From Siphonodentalium dalli (lineage: Eukaryota; Mollusca; Scaphopoda; Gadilida; Siphonodentaliidae): a stretch of DNA of 64,000 bases. Within the stretch, counting starts at the first letter, position 1; every line of letters starts with the position of its first letter. The position numbers were made by a program, and so were the translations under genes. This document shows positions 33,013 to 46,036 of the stretch, piece by piece. The stretch is taken from NCBI GenBank assembly GCA_032622095.1, contig CP136063.1, positions 80,143,980 through 80,207,979 on the forward strand. The letters are read 5' to 3'. The notes under the pieces are model-generated. The model was not told the origin of the DNA. It made no database searches and saw only the letters and a program-made list of their open reading frames with translations.

Positions 33013-36000
33013 AGTTGTTTGTAATGTATATCATCTCTTGTTTTGTTCATACATTTCGAGAAGAAAGACAAAATATCACTCGGTCTTATTTTGTAAAATA
33101 CCGAACATTTCTCTGAAGCTGTATATTTTGAAGTAAATGTTTGCCATTTTATAATGGCGTCAGCGTTGCTAATACGTTATCAACGCGAAGACAGCCAAGC
33201 GCATAATTATGTGATCATATTAACTAAGGCATACAATTTATCAGATATATTTTGAAGCTCACAGTTCTCAGTTGCCATATTGGACGCCATCTTGAAAACA
33301 TAGCATTAAGTGAATTATAGCAGAATTTACCCCTGACACATTCCCACTACCAAAAAAAAGCATTCTTACTAATTTCGTTTTCGAACCTACGCTCCATATG
33401 ATACTACGAACCTAGCAAAAAAATAATTGTGAATTAGGTAGACAATTTTTTTTTAACAGCTTTTAAGAAAAGATTGTGTAGTAATTTGTTCTAGAACGGT
33501 TGATTAAAATGATATTAAAATGTCGATGTTCCACACAACTCGGTTTAAAACAAAGTAATATTGTGTATGAGATATGTATTAGAGGGATTCTACCCCATGG
33601 GACGGTTCTGTGACTATTTTTTCGTTTGTTTAATACTTTGATATTGAGAGTTTATATTATATTATAGCATTTGACAACTTTATTTACGAAATACTCCATT
33701 GGATATTACAAGCAAATATGAATACGTATATGTTGTACAATGAGATAGCCTACCAAGAACTCATTATATGATACACAATGAAGATTTTTGTTGATTGTTT
33801 TTAAAACTGTGATAAGAATAAGGAAATATTAACTCTTTGAAGAAATAAGTAGTATAACTAATCAAAATCAACTTTCTAAATTATGCATGTAATTTTAAGC
33901 TCTGTATTTTAGAGTAAAGGTGGCCATTTTGGAAGCCATCTTTTGTAATGGAGATAGCATAGGTATTACGCTATAAACGCTAATACATCCAGTTGTACGA
34001 TATATGATCACAGCAAATGTGTACATTTTATCAAGATATATTTTGAAGCTGACATTTCTGAATAGCCATATTGGACGCCATCTTGAAAATATATATTGTT
34101 TTTTTTGTGATGACAAATTGTATGATAATTTGGCATATACTATACAAACTACAAACCTAAATGATGCATATGAGCCTTTGTAAAAATGCAATACATTTTT
34201 AAGCCCTGTATCTTGAAGTAAACGATGGCCATTTCGACAGCCATCTTTTGTAATGGAGATAGCATAGGTATTACGCTATAAACGCTAATACATCCAGTTG
34301 TACGATATATGATCACAGCAAATGTGTACATTTTATCAAGATATATTTTGAAGCTGACATTTCTGAATAGCCATATTGGACGCCATCTTGAAAATATATA
34401 TTGTTTTTTTTGTGATGACAAATTGTATGATAATTTAGCATATACTATACAAACTACAAACCTAAATGATGCATATGACCCTTTGTAAAAAATGCAATAC
34501 ATTTTTAAGCCCTGTATCTTGAAGTAAACGATGGCCATTTCGGCAGCCATCTTTTGTAATGGAGATAGCATAGGTATTACGCTATAAACGTTAATACATC
34601 CAGTGTGTACGATATATGATCACAGCAAATGTGTACATTTTATCAATATATATTTTGAAGCTGACATTTCTGAATAGCCATATTGGACGCCATCTTGAAA
34701 ATATATATTGTTTTTTTGTGATGACAAATTGTATGATAATTTAGCATATACTATACAAACTACAAACCTAAATGATGCATATGAGCCTTTGTAAAAAATG
34801 CAATACATTTTTAAGCCCTGTATCTTGAAGTAAACGATTGCCATTTCGGCAGCCATCTTTTGTAATGGAGATAGCATAGGTATTACGCTATAAACGTTAA
34901 TACATCCAGTTGTACGATATATGATCACAGTAAATGTGTACATTTTATCAGGATATATTTTGAAGCTCACATTTCTGAATAGCCATATTGGATGCCATCT
35001 TGAAAACATATTTTTTGTATGATAATTTGGGGTATAATTTATATATTAGAAACATTGAATACATATGATGTTGTATATTGAAATAGCCCTGCCAACAGAT
35101 TTAGAGCATATATTCATATTTTTCCAGTGATAAGATGTATGATTTAACTATCCAAATTATAATGTGCGTTCAAATATGTTAGTAGGTAGATTTCCGTGAC
35201 GATTTAAAAATGTGCAGATAATGAACGGGAACATGCATATAAAACACACATTAACCTATAGTCTAACGACATCGAGCAATTTCAGATGCAATGGTGTAAC
35301 TAACAGAATTAGCTTAATATTATTGTTTGATTGATTCTGCGAGATAATTGCATACTATTTATAGGCATAGCATTGAAAGTATATATTAGTCGTGTGCACA
35401 TACGCAGTTTATATTTGCTTTCATCGTATAAATCTGTACGATGAATGCGCGATAAATAATTATTCTAAATTTTCAAATTTCAATGACTAATGAGTTTTAA
35501 GCGTGCGTGCAGATGCCAACACGGGCGTTATGCTGTATACAAAGGTAAATTAATCAGATATATAATGGCCATTCACTGCTTGTTGAAACTTAACGCTTGA
35601 CACTTCACCCTGCATCAATTGTAAGTTTAAAAACGAACGACCGGGAATTGTTTCTGTCCGAGCATGTTTACATCTGATGCTAAATTGCGTACGGATTCAT
35701 CAGCATTTGTTTTTCCAAATCGTGTTGCCATTATGATTAAGGGAGAATTATTTGCCATAATCAGGTAAGTGTTATCTTTATTTATTAAACTATACGAGTT
35801 GGTATGTAAACAAAACTGTTACAGTATTTTTTTTCTTCCAAAAAACAAACAATTTATGAATTGGAATGTTAATTTGTAGAAATTAGAGCGCATTTGCTAG
35901 ATAAATGTAAATATACTGTTATGATATGCTTAGCCACAACGTGTAGACAAATAAAATTTTACATAAAAAAAACAATTGTAAAACTATGATTATTGTTTTT

Positions 36001-39000
36001 ATTTGCATGTTTAAAGATAACTTTCCGTAGAATCTGAATTGTAACAATGTTAATTTGGATACTGTAATATACTATCTAAAAATTTGTGTATTATAGTGTA
36101 ACAGTATCCGTTTTTGATAATTAAGAGTTGCATACAAACAGATAATACACGCTCTTTAACGATAAATTTGCAACCATATTTAAGTTAAATTATTAGCGCC
36201 CTTTTAAGAATTATGATGTGAAGAAGACCTATTTATTAACAATTCTGAGGTAAAATTATTACAATTTTTGTTTTGCTGTGATATTGAAACACTTTTGGTA
36301 TTGAAATTATAAAATGAAATCTTAGTGCCCTTTTAAGACATCTTGTTTATAAATAGATGGAAAAAATAATAAAATAAATCTTAGTGCCATTCTAAGACAT
36401 ATGGGATGAACAAAGTATACTGTATCCGAATATTACGAGGGATTGAAAGAGTTGCATACAAGCAGATAATAAACGCTCTTTAACGATAAATTTTCAACCA
36501 TATTTAAGTTAAATTATTAGCGCCCTTTTAAGAATTAAGATGCGAAGAAGACTTATTTATTAACAATTCTGAGGTTAAATTTTTGGCTGTGATGTTCAAA
36601 CACTTTTGGTATTGAAATTATAAAATGAAATCTTAGTGCCCCTTTAAGACATCTTGTTTATAAATAGTGTGAGATATAAAAAATAATAAAATAAATCTTA
36701 GTGCCATTTTAAGACATCTGGTTTAAACAAAGTATACTGTGCGCAAATAAGAAAATAAATCTTAGTGTGACTTTAAGACAACTGCTTTAAACTTCCTCAA
36801 TATGTTTCGCTCCGATTAATATAGAAACTTTATATAATTTATTGTTTTAAATTACATAGAATATATGTTGAACAAGATAATAATTAATTAAAAGTTATCT
36901 GAAATCATAATATAATAAACTTATCTGACTATTGAATCCATGCTTTGATTTCCTATTTTAGCTGGCTTATATAGCATACATTGGAATGTTTACCGTAACA
37001 TACCTTAAATATGCAAATTTGACAGGTGTAGTATAAATTATTCGTTTTGTAAGGACGGGTCGTTAACGAATGCGTTCTTTGAAATATGATCCAAGCTAGG
37101 TAGCCTAGTTGAATAAATTAGTCGCCTTGTACAGATATATGTCGACATGAATTATATTATTCATGTCGTGGGATAAAATGGGAGGGTACATTATGATAGG
37201 CATACGAGGACATTTAACAAGATAGCTCGACTTCACTTTTTGTGACTATAGATAGATTGAGTAAATTAATGTGTTACTGTATATAACTAGAGCTCGACAT
37301 GAATTCTCGACGAATGATATTAGATTATTCGACTTGGGTCGTATGACATCATTTTGTTGAGAGTAAAGATAGAATGAATGTTTTTTTATATAAACAGATA
37401 CATTCGGATAGGTAAAATTGAGACAGTATTATACTTCGATGGATTATCTGTTCTTTGATGAGTAAGTAAGTCTTGTTATGTTAAACAGAGTCGGACATGA
37501 ATTCTCGACGAAGACCTCATCATGTTTTGTGATATATGTTGGTAGATTATTCGACTTAAAGAAAGATTCCTCGAATGACATCATTTGCTTGGAACTAAAG
37601 ATAGAATGTTTTTTCCTTATATAAACAGATACATTCGCATAGGTAAAAATTGAGAGAGAATTGTACTTCGATAGATCTGTTCTTTAGTAGGCAAGTAAGT
37701 TTTATTTAATTTTCATATTTTTTTTACATATAAAGTTTGTGCTTGAATTTTTTTGACTATGATTATAATATTTTTATATTTTTTTTTATTAAAGACAAAA
37801 CATTTATTGTGTTTTACGATTATTGTGGGAATGAAAAAGGACTTTTGATACTTGCTAGCAAAACAGATAAAGATTTTTTTGTTGTTAAATTGTTTCCGTT
37901 AACATTGAAATTGTTTTTTTTAAATTTGGCTTTGAATTGAGATATTTGATTTTCATATTTTGATTGATTTTGAAGCATTATAACATATAACTTCAATTTT
38001 GTTGACGAAAACGTAAATTAAATTGTGTTTTAAATGCTTTATCGTGCTTTTACATTTAATATTTCATTAAAAGGGAGATATTTTTTTATATTTTTGAAAT
38101 ATTGAATTTGTGTTGGAACTGAAATACGTTGTCTTCATATAAACCGAAAATACTCCCGTCATTCATAATCATTAAAGGAACCGATAATGGTTATACATTT
38201 CGATTTCTATCACTATGAAATGGTGTTTTTGAAATGTGTTGCCTACTAATCTACAGAAGAACGTTCCTAAAAAAGTTCAATGTGTTTAGACCTGTGGTTT
38301 TACATGCATAGGTTTATTCGCTAACGAATATATCACTGTATCATTCATTAACATATATAAATCGTTTAACATCTATATTGAACTTAATAAAACAGATTAT
38401 TCAAATGCACAGGGGAGCTAACTCTGTTCTTTATATTCCAATTAATATTTGTAGATTTAGTTTACAACTCTGATATTTTTGATTAACCTAAAAATAGTTT
38501 GCCTGAGTATAACCCATAGCCTAGAAGTAGTAATTTTATGACCAACTTATAAATAAATAGTTTGACTTTAAATAATGATTAATTTTAATACTGTTACAAT
38601 TCACATGGGGAGCTAACTCTGTTCTTTATATTCCAATTAATATTTGTAGATTTACTCAGTATATTTTTGGAAATGTTTGAATAACCTAGAAATTGTTTGT
38701 TTGAGTATAGCCTAGAAGAGGTATTTAAACACCAACCTAGAAATAGTTAGTCTGACTTTAAATATTGATACATTTTTTTTTTGCCAGAAGATATTTCGAC
38801 GGGGAGACCAGACTGTCCATATCTTAAAAAAAGATTGATTTGATTATGTTTTTTTTATATCTGTTTGTATACTAAGATTTATTCATGTACCATTTATATT
38901 CATTAAAGGAACTAAAGTGTTGGGTTCCACATTTCGTTTTCTACGAGACTCTGTAATATCGAGTTTTATGAGATCGAATAGTGTTACCTACAAATCTACA

Positions 39001-39649
39001 ATAACGAAGAAACAGTTCCGACACTAACAAATATTCCATGTGTTTTAGCCTTGTGGTTTTTTACATGCACGAGGTTATTCACTAGCGAATAATTCATCTC
39101 ATTTAGGACTATTATTTTACTAACCTATCATAACTATATTACATATCAATACATGTATTCAATCGTGCGTAATAATCCTTCAAATAGTTACTAGTTAGCC
39201 TGACTATAACATCTGCCTAGAAATAGTTTGCTTTACTATACCATCTGAAATAAACATACATCATTATCTAACATAAAATAGGTCGTATTGTAGCTTGGAT
39301 GTGCTTTTAAAGTAGTTACTATTTAGTATGACTATAAGATCTGCCTTGTTAAACAGCTCATTTTTGATACACTTATATAAATTAGTCGTTATTGTAACGT
39401 TTACATTCGATAAGTAGTATTTATGAAATCCCGTGGGGGTGGGGGATTATCATACGACGACTACACCTATATAAATTAGTCGGTAATGTATCGTTTAACA
39501 TTCGATAAGTAGTATTTATGAAATCCCGTGGGGGTGGGGATTCCAAATGACCACACCCTAAGGCAATTAGTCGATAATGTAACGTTGAACACTTTCCTTG
39601 TCCCCCTCACTTATATATTACAGAGATAATACCTTCTCTTAATACTACT
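33013..39649. repeat. right arm of the giant palindrome
   Basis: Reverse complement of the left arm, uninterrupted, 6.64 kb. It preserves the empty target site of the left-arm transposon near 37732 (ATATAAAGTTTGTGCTTG). The 308-bp units appear at 33895-35010 and the 340-bp modules at 36120-36790, all in mirrored orientation. No gene is recognised. Confidence 0.85.
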
Positions 39650-39655
39650 TATGTG
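39650..39655. repeat. target-site duplication TATGTG, right
   Basis: Identical to 22318-22323; follows directly after CTTAATACTACT. Confidence 0.85.
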
Positions 39656-40957
39656 TGTTCTAAAATAATGAAAAATGAGAGTGGTTACACTTCCGGTTTA
39701 AAAGTTCGCCACTGGTCGAATAATAAATAACGCTCTTTATACGAAATCCAGAAGGGCTTGGTATATTGAGTTATATGCATTAACCTCTGCGTTCTATAAT
39801 GATATATAAAGTTTACGGATTTAACTTCCAGTTTGGGAGAACGAGCGTGTGAGTATGTATCTCAAAACTATTTTGGCCGCAAATTTTGATGAAATTTGGT
39901 GAATACAATCTGCCGCTGATCACTATTCCACTCGAATTTTTTAAATCTTAAACTTAAACGTCTGTAGCTATGGCTGATTAAAAACCTGATTTTTTTTGGG
40001 TTTTTGCGCCACCAGAATGACTTGCTAAAATGCAAAATCGAGGTTTGATTTCTTATATCATCGAAACGGCTTGGCCAATTGATTTGAAGTTTTGTATATG
40101 CATAGCCATTGAGCATGCGCAGTCGATACACAAATAGGGAATTTCGCCTGACCTTGACCTTTGGAAACAACGCTCTTTATCTGTGTTATTATTGTTAACG
40201 TATCTCCTCCGAAACGGCTTGATATATCGAGTTAGGACTTCTTCTGTTATTTGCGCCTCGGTATGTGTTATGAAATACTGAAAAATGGTAGGGTCGCACT
40301 TCCAGTTAAAAAGTTGGCTATTGGTCGAAGAATAAAATAATGCTCTTTATGCGAAATCCATAACGGCTTAATATATTGAGTTGGGACTTTTTGCATTATG
40401 TGCATCAAACTCTGCGCTCTCCAATGATATATATAGGTTACGGGGTTCGCTTCCAGTTTTGGAGCACGGGCGTGTGGGTATGTATTTAAAAACTATTTTG
40501 GCGCAGATTTTGATGAAATTTGGTGGATGTAATCTTTAGTTGCCACTGATCACTATCATACTCGAATTTTTTTAATCGGTCTTAAACTTCTGGAGTTATG
40601 GCTGCTTAAAAACCTGATTTTTGTGTGTTTTCGCGCCACCAGAATGACAGCTTGATGTATTGCGTTAGGACTTTTTGCTCCAGACTCTGCGCTGTATAAT
40701 GATATATCAGGTTTACGGATTTCACTTCCGGTCTTGGAGAAATGGCGTGTGGGTGTGTATCTCAAAATGTTTTCGTTGCAGATTTTGATGAAATTTGGAG
40801 GATAGAATATGTGGTTGCCGATTACTACTATGATTTAGAGTAACACCATACTCACACGTGTCTACTGAAAACTTACGTATTATCAGATGATACAATTTTC
40901 CGTCATTGGCGAACATGGAAGTATCGAAATTGCTGTGCAATTTCAGTTTCATTCTAG
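39650..40957. mobile_element. right part of the tandem-repeat element carrying the giant palindrome
   Basis: It contains at least two and a half long units sharing landmarks such as CACTTCC..TTTAAAAGTT, GCTCTTTAT, CTCTGCG..TATAATGATAT, GATTTTGATGAAATTTGG and GCGCCACCAGAATGAC (39670, 40290, 40670). The right end has AACATGGAAGTAT (40912), matching the left hairpin, followed by a hairpin GAAATTGC-TGT-GCAATTTC (40926-40944) and, nine bases later, CTAG before T. Hairpin plus CTAG is the 3' signature of Helitron-like elements. Tandem cores with such ends are known from bivalve pearl/HINE elements. The affiliation is tentative. Confidence 0.45.
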
Positions 40958-40984
40958 TTGGTTTTCAAATTCCCATGCAGTAGC

Positions 40985-42290
40985 CACTCTAATTTCTTTC
41001 TTCGGTTATCGGATCATTTAAGGGGCCCAAAAATCGTTCGTCATAGATGTCATCAATTTTGTTCCCGAGTTTGTCGATTTGGTCGTTAGGTAAGCTGGAC
41101 CGAAAAAAACTTTAGCCAAAAGTTTAGCCAAATGAAAATTGTATTAGCCAAATGAAAAAAACTTTAGCCCAATGTTTTTTGGTCAAATTAAAAAGAACTA
41201 TGGCCAAATTAAATCATCGTTTTCTGGTCGGTTCACAATAAATGACTAAAACGTCAAATCTAACAGACACAGGTAAAATACACAATAATTTAACTGATTT
41301 TGATGAACTAAAAATATTTATATAAATATCATTTATTAAACATTTATTAATCTTTATGTGAAAGAACGATTTGGGGGGGGGGGTGGGGTAACCCGGGATT
41401 GTCCTTTTTAATGTCATTATTTTTTTGTTTTATATCAATATCTTCTTTTAAATCATTAAATATTAATTATCCTTGCGAAAATATCTAAGTGACATCTGGA
41501 AACTAATAACTTAATATTGTTACGCCATTATCAAATTACAATCTGTCGTAGAAGCATGCATATTATTTTGAATGCATCGGTATTGACGACAAATAGCCAC
41601 AAAATATCTGTCGTGATTCACATTTGGCTGATTAAGCTATTGTCTTACAATTGGTGCTCATAAACCTTGACCGTCATAAATACAATGTCACCATATACAT
41701 GCATTGTGCAGGAGCCATGCGAGTGACCAGACAGACAATGGGGGATTAGCGGATTAAATGTAAAACAATGACCTTTTGCTGTTTCGTGCAGAGTGACGGG
41801 TTTTCCTTTGTACTGTCCGCGATCGGGTTTCCCTTTGTACAGTCGGCGATATATTCCCACTTACGATGTTTTCGGACTACATCGTTCACAACGAAAACCC
41901 ACTTGCCAAAAAATCAAGCTTTCACTCTCCATTTGGGGTCAAACAAATTTTTAGCCAAATGAAATTTTGATTAGCCAAATTCGAAAAAGATTAGCCATTG
42001 GCTAATTTGGCTACCGACAGCGCGAACACTGAAGCTGAGGCCCTTAAAATACCATATAATGTGTCTAACGGAATTTTACATTCTTGTGTCTTAGTTCTGC
42101 TAGATTTAGAATGTTTGTCTAGAGCTTTCCAAAAGTATTTGCTAGATGTTCGGCTTAATGACTTCAATTCTTCGACAATATTTTTTCGCTCACATTTAAT
42201 TTTGGAATCCATCGTTTGTCTGAAACGTTTCCCGGATTCTCTCATTCTTATTTTATTGTCGGCGCATCTACACTTCTTGTAGATATATAG
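40985..42290 (-). pseudogene. LINE fragment interrupted by a hAT insertion
   Basis: On the minus strand, 42290-42032 translates to a region between endonuclease and RT: MRESGKRFRQTMDSKIKCER, then SKYFWKALDKHSK and IPLDTLYGI. After the hAT the reading resumes at about 41098-40985 with LPNDQIDKLGNKI and DERFLGPLNDPITEE, the usual lead-in to RT. Stops and frame changes show it is dead. Confidence 0.65.
41100..42031. mobile_element. hAT-like non-autonomous element
   Basis: The right end reads ACAGCGCGAACACTG, the complement of CAGTGTTCGCGCTGT, the same terminus as the hAT at 46675. Subterminal repeats of the type TTAGCCAAATGAAA occur at both ends (41110-41160 and 41950-42005). The left terminus has decayed. 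The flanks share AAGCTG (41092 and 42032) within an 8-bp window, compatible with a mutated target duplication. Confidence 0.55.
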
Positions 42291-42790
42291 CTAGTTTAAG
42301 ATAGATAGTTTAATGACATAAAACGTCCACACGAGACCGATGTCAAAATAACAAATATATATAACAATGTCAACAATGATTCAACATAATACATATACAC
42401 TAGTAACTATTTCATTATTATATCAGTAGAATTTAACTTTTCTTTGAAAAAATGTCCGGACCATGTTGCAGATTATGTTGCATGTATGAGGCTCGTTGTT
42501 TTGCATTATGTATTGGCATTTGTGGCCATCATTCAATCCAATAAATTTATCACTCATCATCCCTATCTCACAAACTAAGTGTTTACGCATCTTATCATAT
42601 CGGTCCGGAGGAGTCCTGGTGGGTCCATATGGGGTGTACCTATAGCTGCCCGACTATAACCGATGCTGGTTCATTACCATACATAAGATCGTTTACCTCC
42701 GGCTTATGACGACTCAGATAAAGAGCTCTGGAGAAGTTATGGATGGACAAACACGGAATAAAAATAAACTACGAACCTATAGGATATTTA
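42291..42790. other. gene-free stretch
   Basis: No gene, tandem repeat or clear inverted repeat was recognised between the LINE fragments. Confidence 0.4.
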
Positions 42791-43122
42791 AAGATGAATA
42801 CAAAATTGAGGCATATGTCATTCACACACGATCACAAATTGCTTGCGAAATGTTTTCTTGATTGCGCGTGAGCAACCACATATTGGCAATAGAAAAAGGG
42901 AGGCATAGACAACCAGTAACACCATTAGAAAATCGGCTGTGTTCCATGTGTGACAAACAATGTGTCGAATGACTCGAATCTGAAATGCATTTTATCATTG
43001 AATGTAACGCATACGATGATTTAAGATCTAATTTATTCAGCGAAATTGAGAAACACGATAGTGAATTCAATAATTTGTATGATGCAGATAAACTTATTTG
43101 CAATGATTATTATAAATGATAA
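42790..43122 (+). pseudogene. LINE C-terminal zinc-knuckle fragment
   Basis: A + strand frame with stops reads LRVSNHILAIEKGRHRQPVT, then LCSMCDKQCVE, a stop, LESEMHFIIECNAYDDLRS and LFSEIEKHD. This is the C-x2-C...H...C tail of a LINE ORF2 with its usual lead-in. Upstream RT is missing. Confidence 0.7.
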
Positions 43123-43289
43123 TATTAAATTAATTAACAAGGTTTGCAACATAGTCCGGCTATTCTTCCTTCGGCGGAATAATACAACTTGAAGAAATTG
43201 TTGAGGGAATGTTGATAAGAACTGTGTTTGTTATAATAATTTTGTTATGTATTGCTTATTTATGTATATGATATTCATCAGTATCTTGC

Positions 43290-43747
43290 AACTGCCCATT
43301 GAGGTGTTTTGCAATAAATTCTTGTATCTTGTATCTTGTATGTGTTGCAGCGCATAAGGAAGTGTTCTTCATTATCAACCTCCATGTTACATTTCCTACA
43401 AATTCTTTCATTAAGTGACACGTTTGGCTGTTTATGGCGACCCTTTTAAATTTCCAAGTTATGCGCGCTTCGCCAAGTGAAATTGTTTTCGCATATGTTT
43501 GCAAACTTTGTCAAACCATGACTTATTTGTTTCGCGTTTTTCTTTCCAATTCTTATCGACATTATCCTTTCCGAATGTTTCAATACCAGCGCCCATTAAG
43601 ATATTTACTATGCGTGTGCATACCGATTTGAAGGCGTTTTCAAATTCATTCAAAGACAGTTTTTCCAAATCTCGGTTAAGCTCGACCAATGAGGTGCGGT
43701 CACTATTATCAACGAATGCATTCCCTTTTGCTATTGACCGGCACCAG
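43290..43747 (-). pseudogene. internally deleted LINE: pre-RT region joined to C-terminal knuckle
   Basis: Minus strand, from 43747: LVELNRDLEKLSLNEFENAF, then NKSWFDKVCKHMRKQF (the linker before RT), then at about 43455 an abrupt jump to GRHKQPNVSLNERICRKCN and NEEHFLMRCNTY, the C-terminal knuckle. The whole RT core is missing between them. The upper end abuts a hAT-like terminus (CAGGTTCCGCGCTGGACCAA at about 43750). Confidence 0.65.
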
Positions 43748-44215
43748 GTTCCGCGCTGGACCAACATTTCTTTTGCCAAATGAAAATATTTTTTGCCAAA
43801 TTCTTTTAGAATCCCTGATAGTATAATTTTCTGCAACATTGAGTCTTATTTTATGGTTTATCACACAAAAATAAACCAATCACCGAACAATAATTGTGTA
43901 GAAGGGTTGCTTCACCAGAAGGGCACATTACAAGAGGATTAGATATGTGAACACCACACTAAATACGGGTAATCCATCACCCATCAATACTAATGCTATC
44001 AGATTAACTGCATCTTAATAAAGGTGTTAACTTTTCCTCTAACCTAATAAAACACCACTACTTGAATTATATTGTTAGAGTTTTCCTGAAATGAATGGTA
44101 TTGATAGATCAATATTTTTTCAACTTTGTTGAGGAATTAAAGAGTGACTTGCCAAAACTTTTGCCAAATGAAAATATTGTTTGCCAGATGTGAATTATTA
44201 TTGCCATTGGAAAAT
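43748..44215. mobile_element. probable hAT-like MITE, one end clear
   Basis: The left terminus CAGGTTCCGCGCTGG is followed by TTTTGCCAAATGAAAATATT (about 43776). A second copy of TTTTGCCAAATGAAAATATT lies at about 44160, followed by GCCATTGGAAAATGGC. The right terminus lacks a recognisable CTG end, so the boundary is approximate. Confidence 0.4.
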
Positions 44216-46030
44216 GGCACCACGTGTAGCATGAAGCAATGAACCGCATATACTTCCTTCAACATCCCGGCTGTGCTATTTATTACGCCACCGGTGTATA
44301 CTGTTGGGCAAATATTAGAAATATGTGGACCTGTGGGGACTTTATAAATAGATAATTGTTTTTCAGGTTATTTTGGGACGCGTTAAAATTGTACGGCGAC
44401 CCCGAGACTGGTAAAAGCTGTAGTTCGAATGTCCAAGTTCGTGAAAGTTCTATTGACTATGGCGATGATTTGAGAAGCTTTATTGTTTTAGGATATTGTA
44501 GAAAGGCTAATCTGGCTGTGTCAAATTGAGCTATAGCGATGGGATATCTCGCAGGACAACACATTTCGGGTTTCCGTGGGGTGTGTGTTCGCTGGATGTC
44601 TTAAAGTTGCAGTATGTAACTATTATGACCGCGTTAATTGCGTTAGATGTTTAGGTATGAGAAATGGCTGGGCCATGCACACCTGAATATTTTTTATTGG
44701 CGGGAACCCAATTTTTTATCCGCATTTAGAAGCTTTCTGGTTTGGTGAATGAAAAACCTGCAGTAATAAGTCGTAGTTGTTTGTAATAATTTGAAGGATT
44801 AGTTGTTTTAACGGAATTCTAAGGCGGTGCATTCATGTAACCAATATATTTTATATTATAATTTATATTTATGGCTAATAATATGATCTCGGTGGCGTTA
44901 CCATTTCTGACTATGGTTTTCTTGTAATTATGAAGTATGGTAGTTCTGGACACCATGGCTGAGATTTTAGAACATAAGCGAACATTTAACTATATTTGAA
45001 TGGATTAATACTGATATTTGAATGGATTAATATTTGCGTTGCCCCAGCTGCCGTTATTTCGCTGTTTCTTGGTATACAGTGGGCGATGGGGTTTCATTTA
45101 TAGAATTGGAATTATTGGGACACATTAAAAGTTGTAGTGCGACCCCGAGCTCGAGCCAGCTAAAAGGTGTAGTTGGGAATTTCAATTTCGTTTATTGTCG
45201 TTCACATTATGTCAATAATGTTGATTATCTACGATGTTTTAGACTTGGTGATCATAGACACAAGTGTATTCTTGCTATATATATGTAATATGATCACAAA
45301 CACCAATTCGGACCATGTTTTCCAGCGCTGTTCGTAAATACATGAACATGTATTCTTGTGTGTGTCAGATTGCTATATAAATGATTATGACAATGCATGG
45401 ACTATCACAGAAATCGTGTTACCAATCTGGTTAAACTGTATATTTATATATGTATTATAACTCATGTAAATATCTACTCTCCCACGAGGAGACAATAAAG
45501 ATATATAGGCCACCGGTTCGTTAATTAGGTGCTGATTGTTATTGTTGGGATTGTGTTGGCGGCTAAAATCAATGGACTTTTTAGTTCCGACGTGAGTGTA
45601 TGATACATTTAGTTAATTATACTCAAAGTACTGTTTATTTCGCACTAGGCGTGTATAATGTCTCGCTGTTTCTTGGTTTCAGTGGGCGATGGGCGTTTTA
45701 TTTATAGAAATGGGAATTTTTGGGACGGATTTAAAATTCGAACTGCGACCCGGATGCCGAGTCCGGTAAAAGGTGTAGTTAGGAATTTCAATTTCGTTTA
45801 TTGTCCTTTACATTAAGTCAATACTATTGATTTTTGGTTTGTGATAGCTATGCCCATTACAAATAAAAGAAATGAAAAAGATAATTTGTAATTCTTATAT
45901 TTCAACTTTTATCATCTTATTTTCTTGCTGTCCATGTTAGCGAACGGTACCAAACATACTGGAATATACTTGTGACCTCAGTTCAATCTAAAGCAAATTA
46001 AAGCGCCTCAGTATTGCAAGATACACGGAG
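44216..46030. repeat. mosaic of dispersed repeats
   Basis: Copies of the GGGACGC..CGACCCCGAG repeat lie at 44360-44430, 45050-45210 and 45690-45870. The LINE edge sequence (GTCCAAGTTCGTGAAAGTTC) is at 44429-44480, a piece shared with 7447-7490 at 44510-44555, and the long repeat shared with 18850-19225 at 44555-44935. An AATAAAG signal follows at about 45494, with the satellite fragment GCCACCGGTTCGTTAATTAG just after. No intact gene. Confidence 0.6.
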
Positions 46031-46036
46031 GATCCA

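Larger units (their letters stand above)
22324..39649. mobile_element. giant palindromic (foldback) transposable element, 17.3 kb
   Basis: The ends are AGTAGTATTAAGAGAAGG and its exact complement, giving AG...CT termini flanked by a perfect TATGTG duplication. The two halves are reverse complements over about 6.6 kb with a 192-bp unpaired centre (32821-33012). The left half is longer only because of a 3.8-kb nested transposon (24291-28092). Without it and its target repeat the element is about 13.5 kb. No gene is recognised in the arms; the short frames there repeat on both sides because of the palindrome. AG...CT ends with a 6-bp duplication are the integration signature of Polinton/Maverick elements, but none of their genes is present, so the affiliation is inference. 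Confidence 0.85.

Noticed and set aside
22324-39649. Giant palindrome as a chimeric-read or amplification artefact
   Set aside because: The TATGTG duplication, the matching empty site in a sibling repeat, the diverged zone between arms and the one-arm transposon are not expected of an artefact. Long reads would still be the final test.
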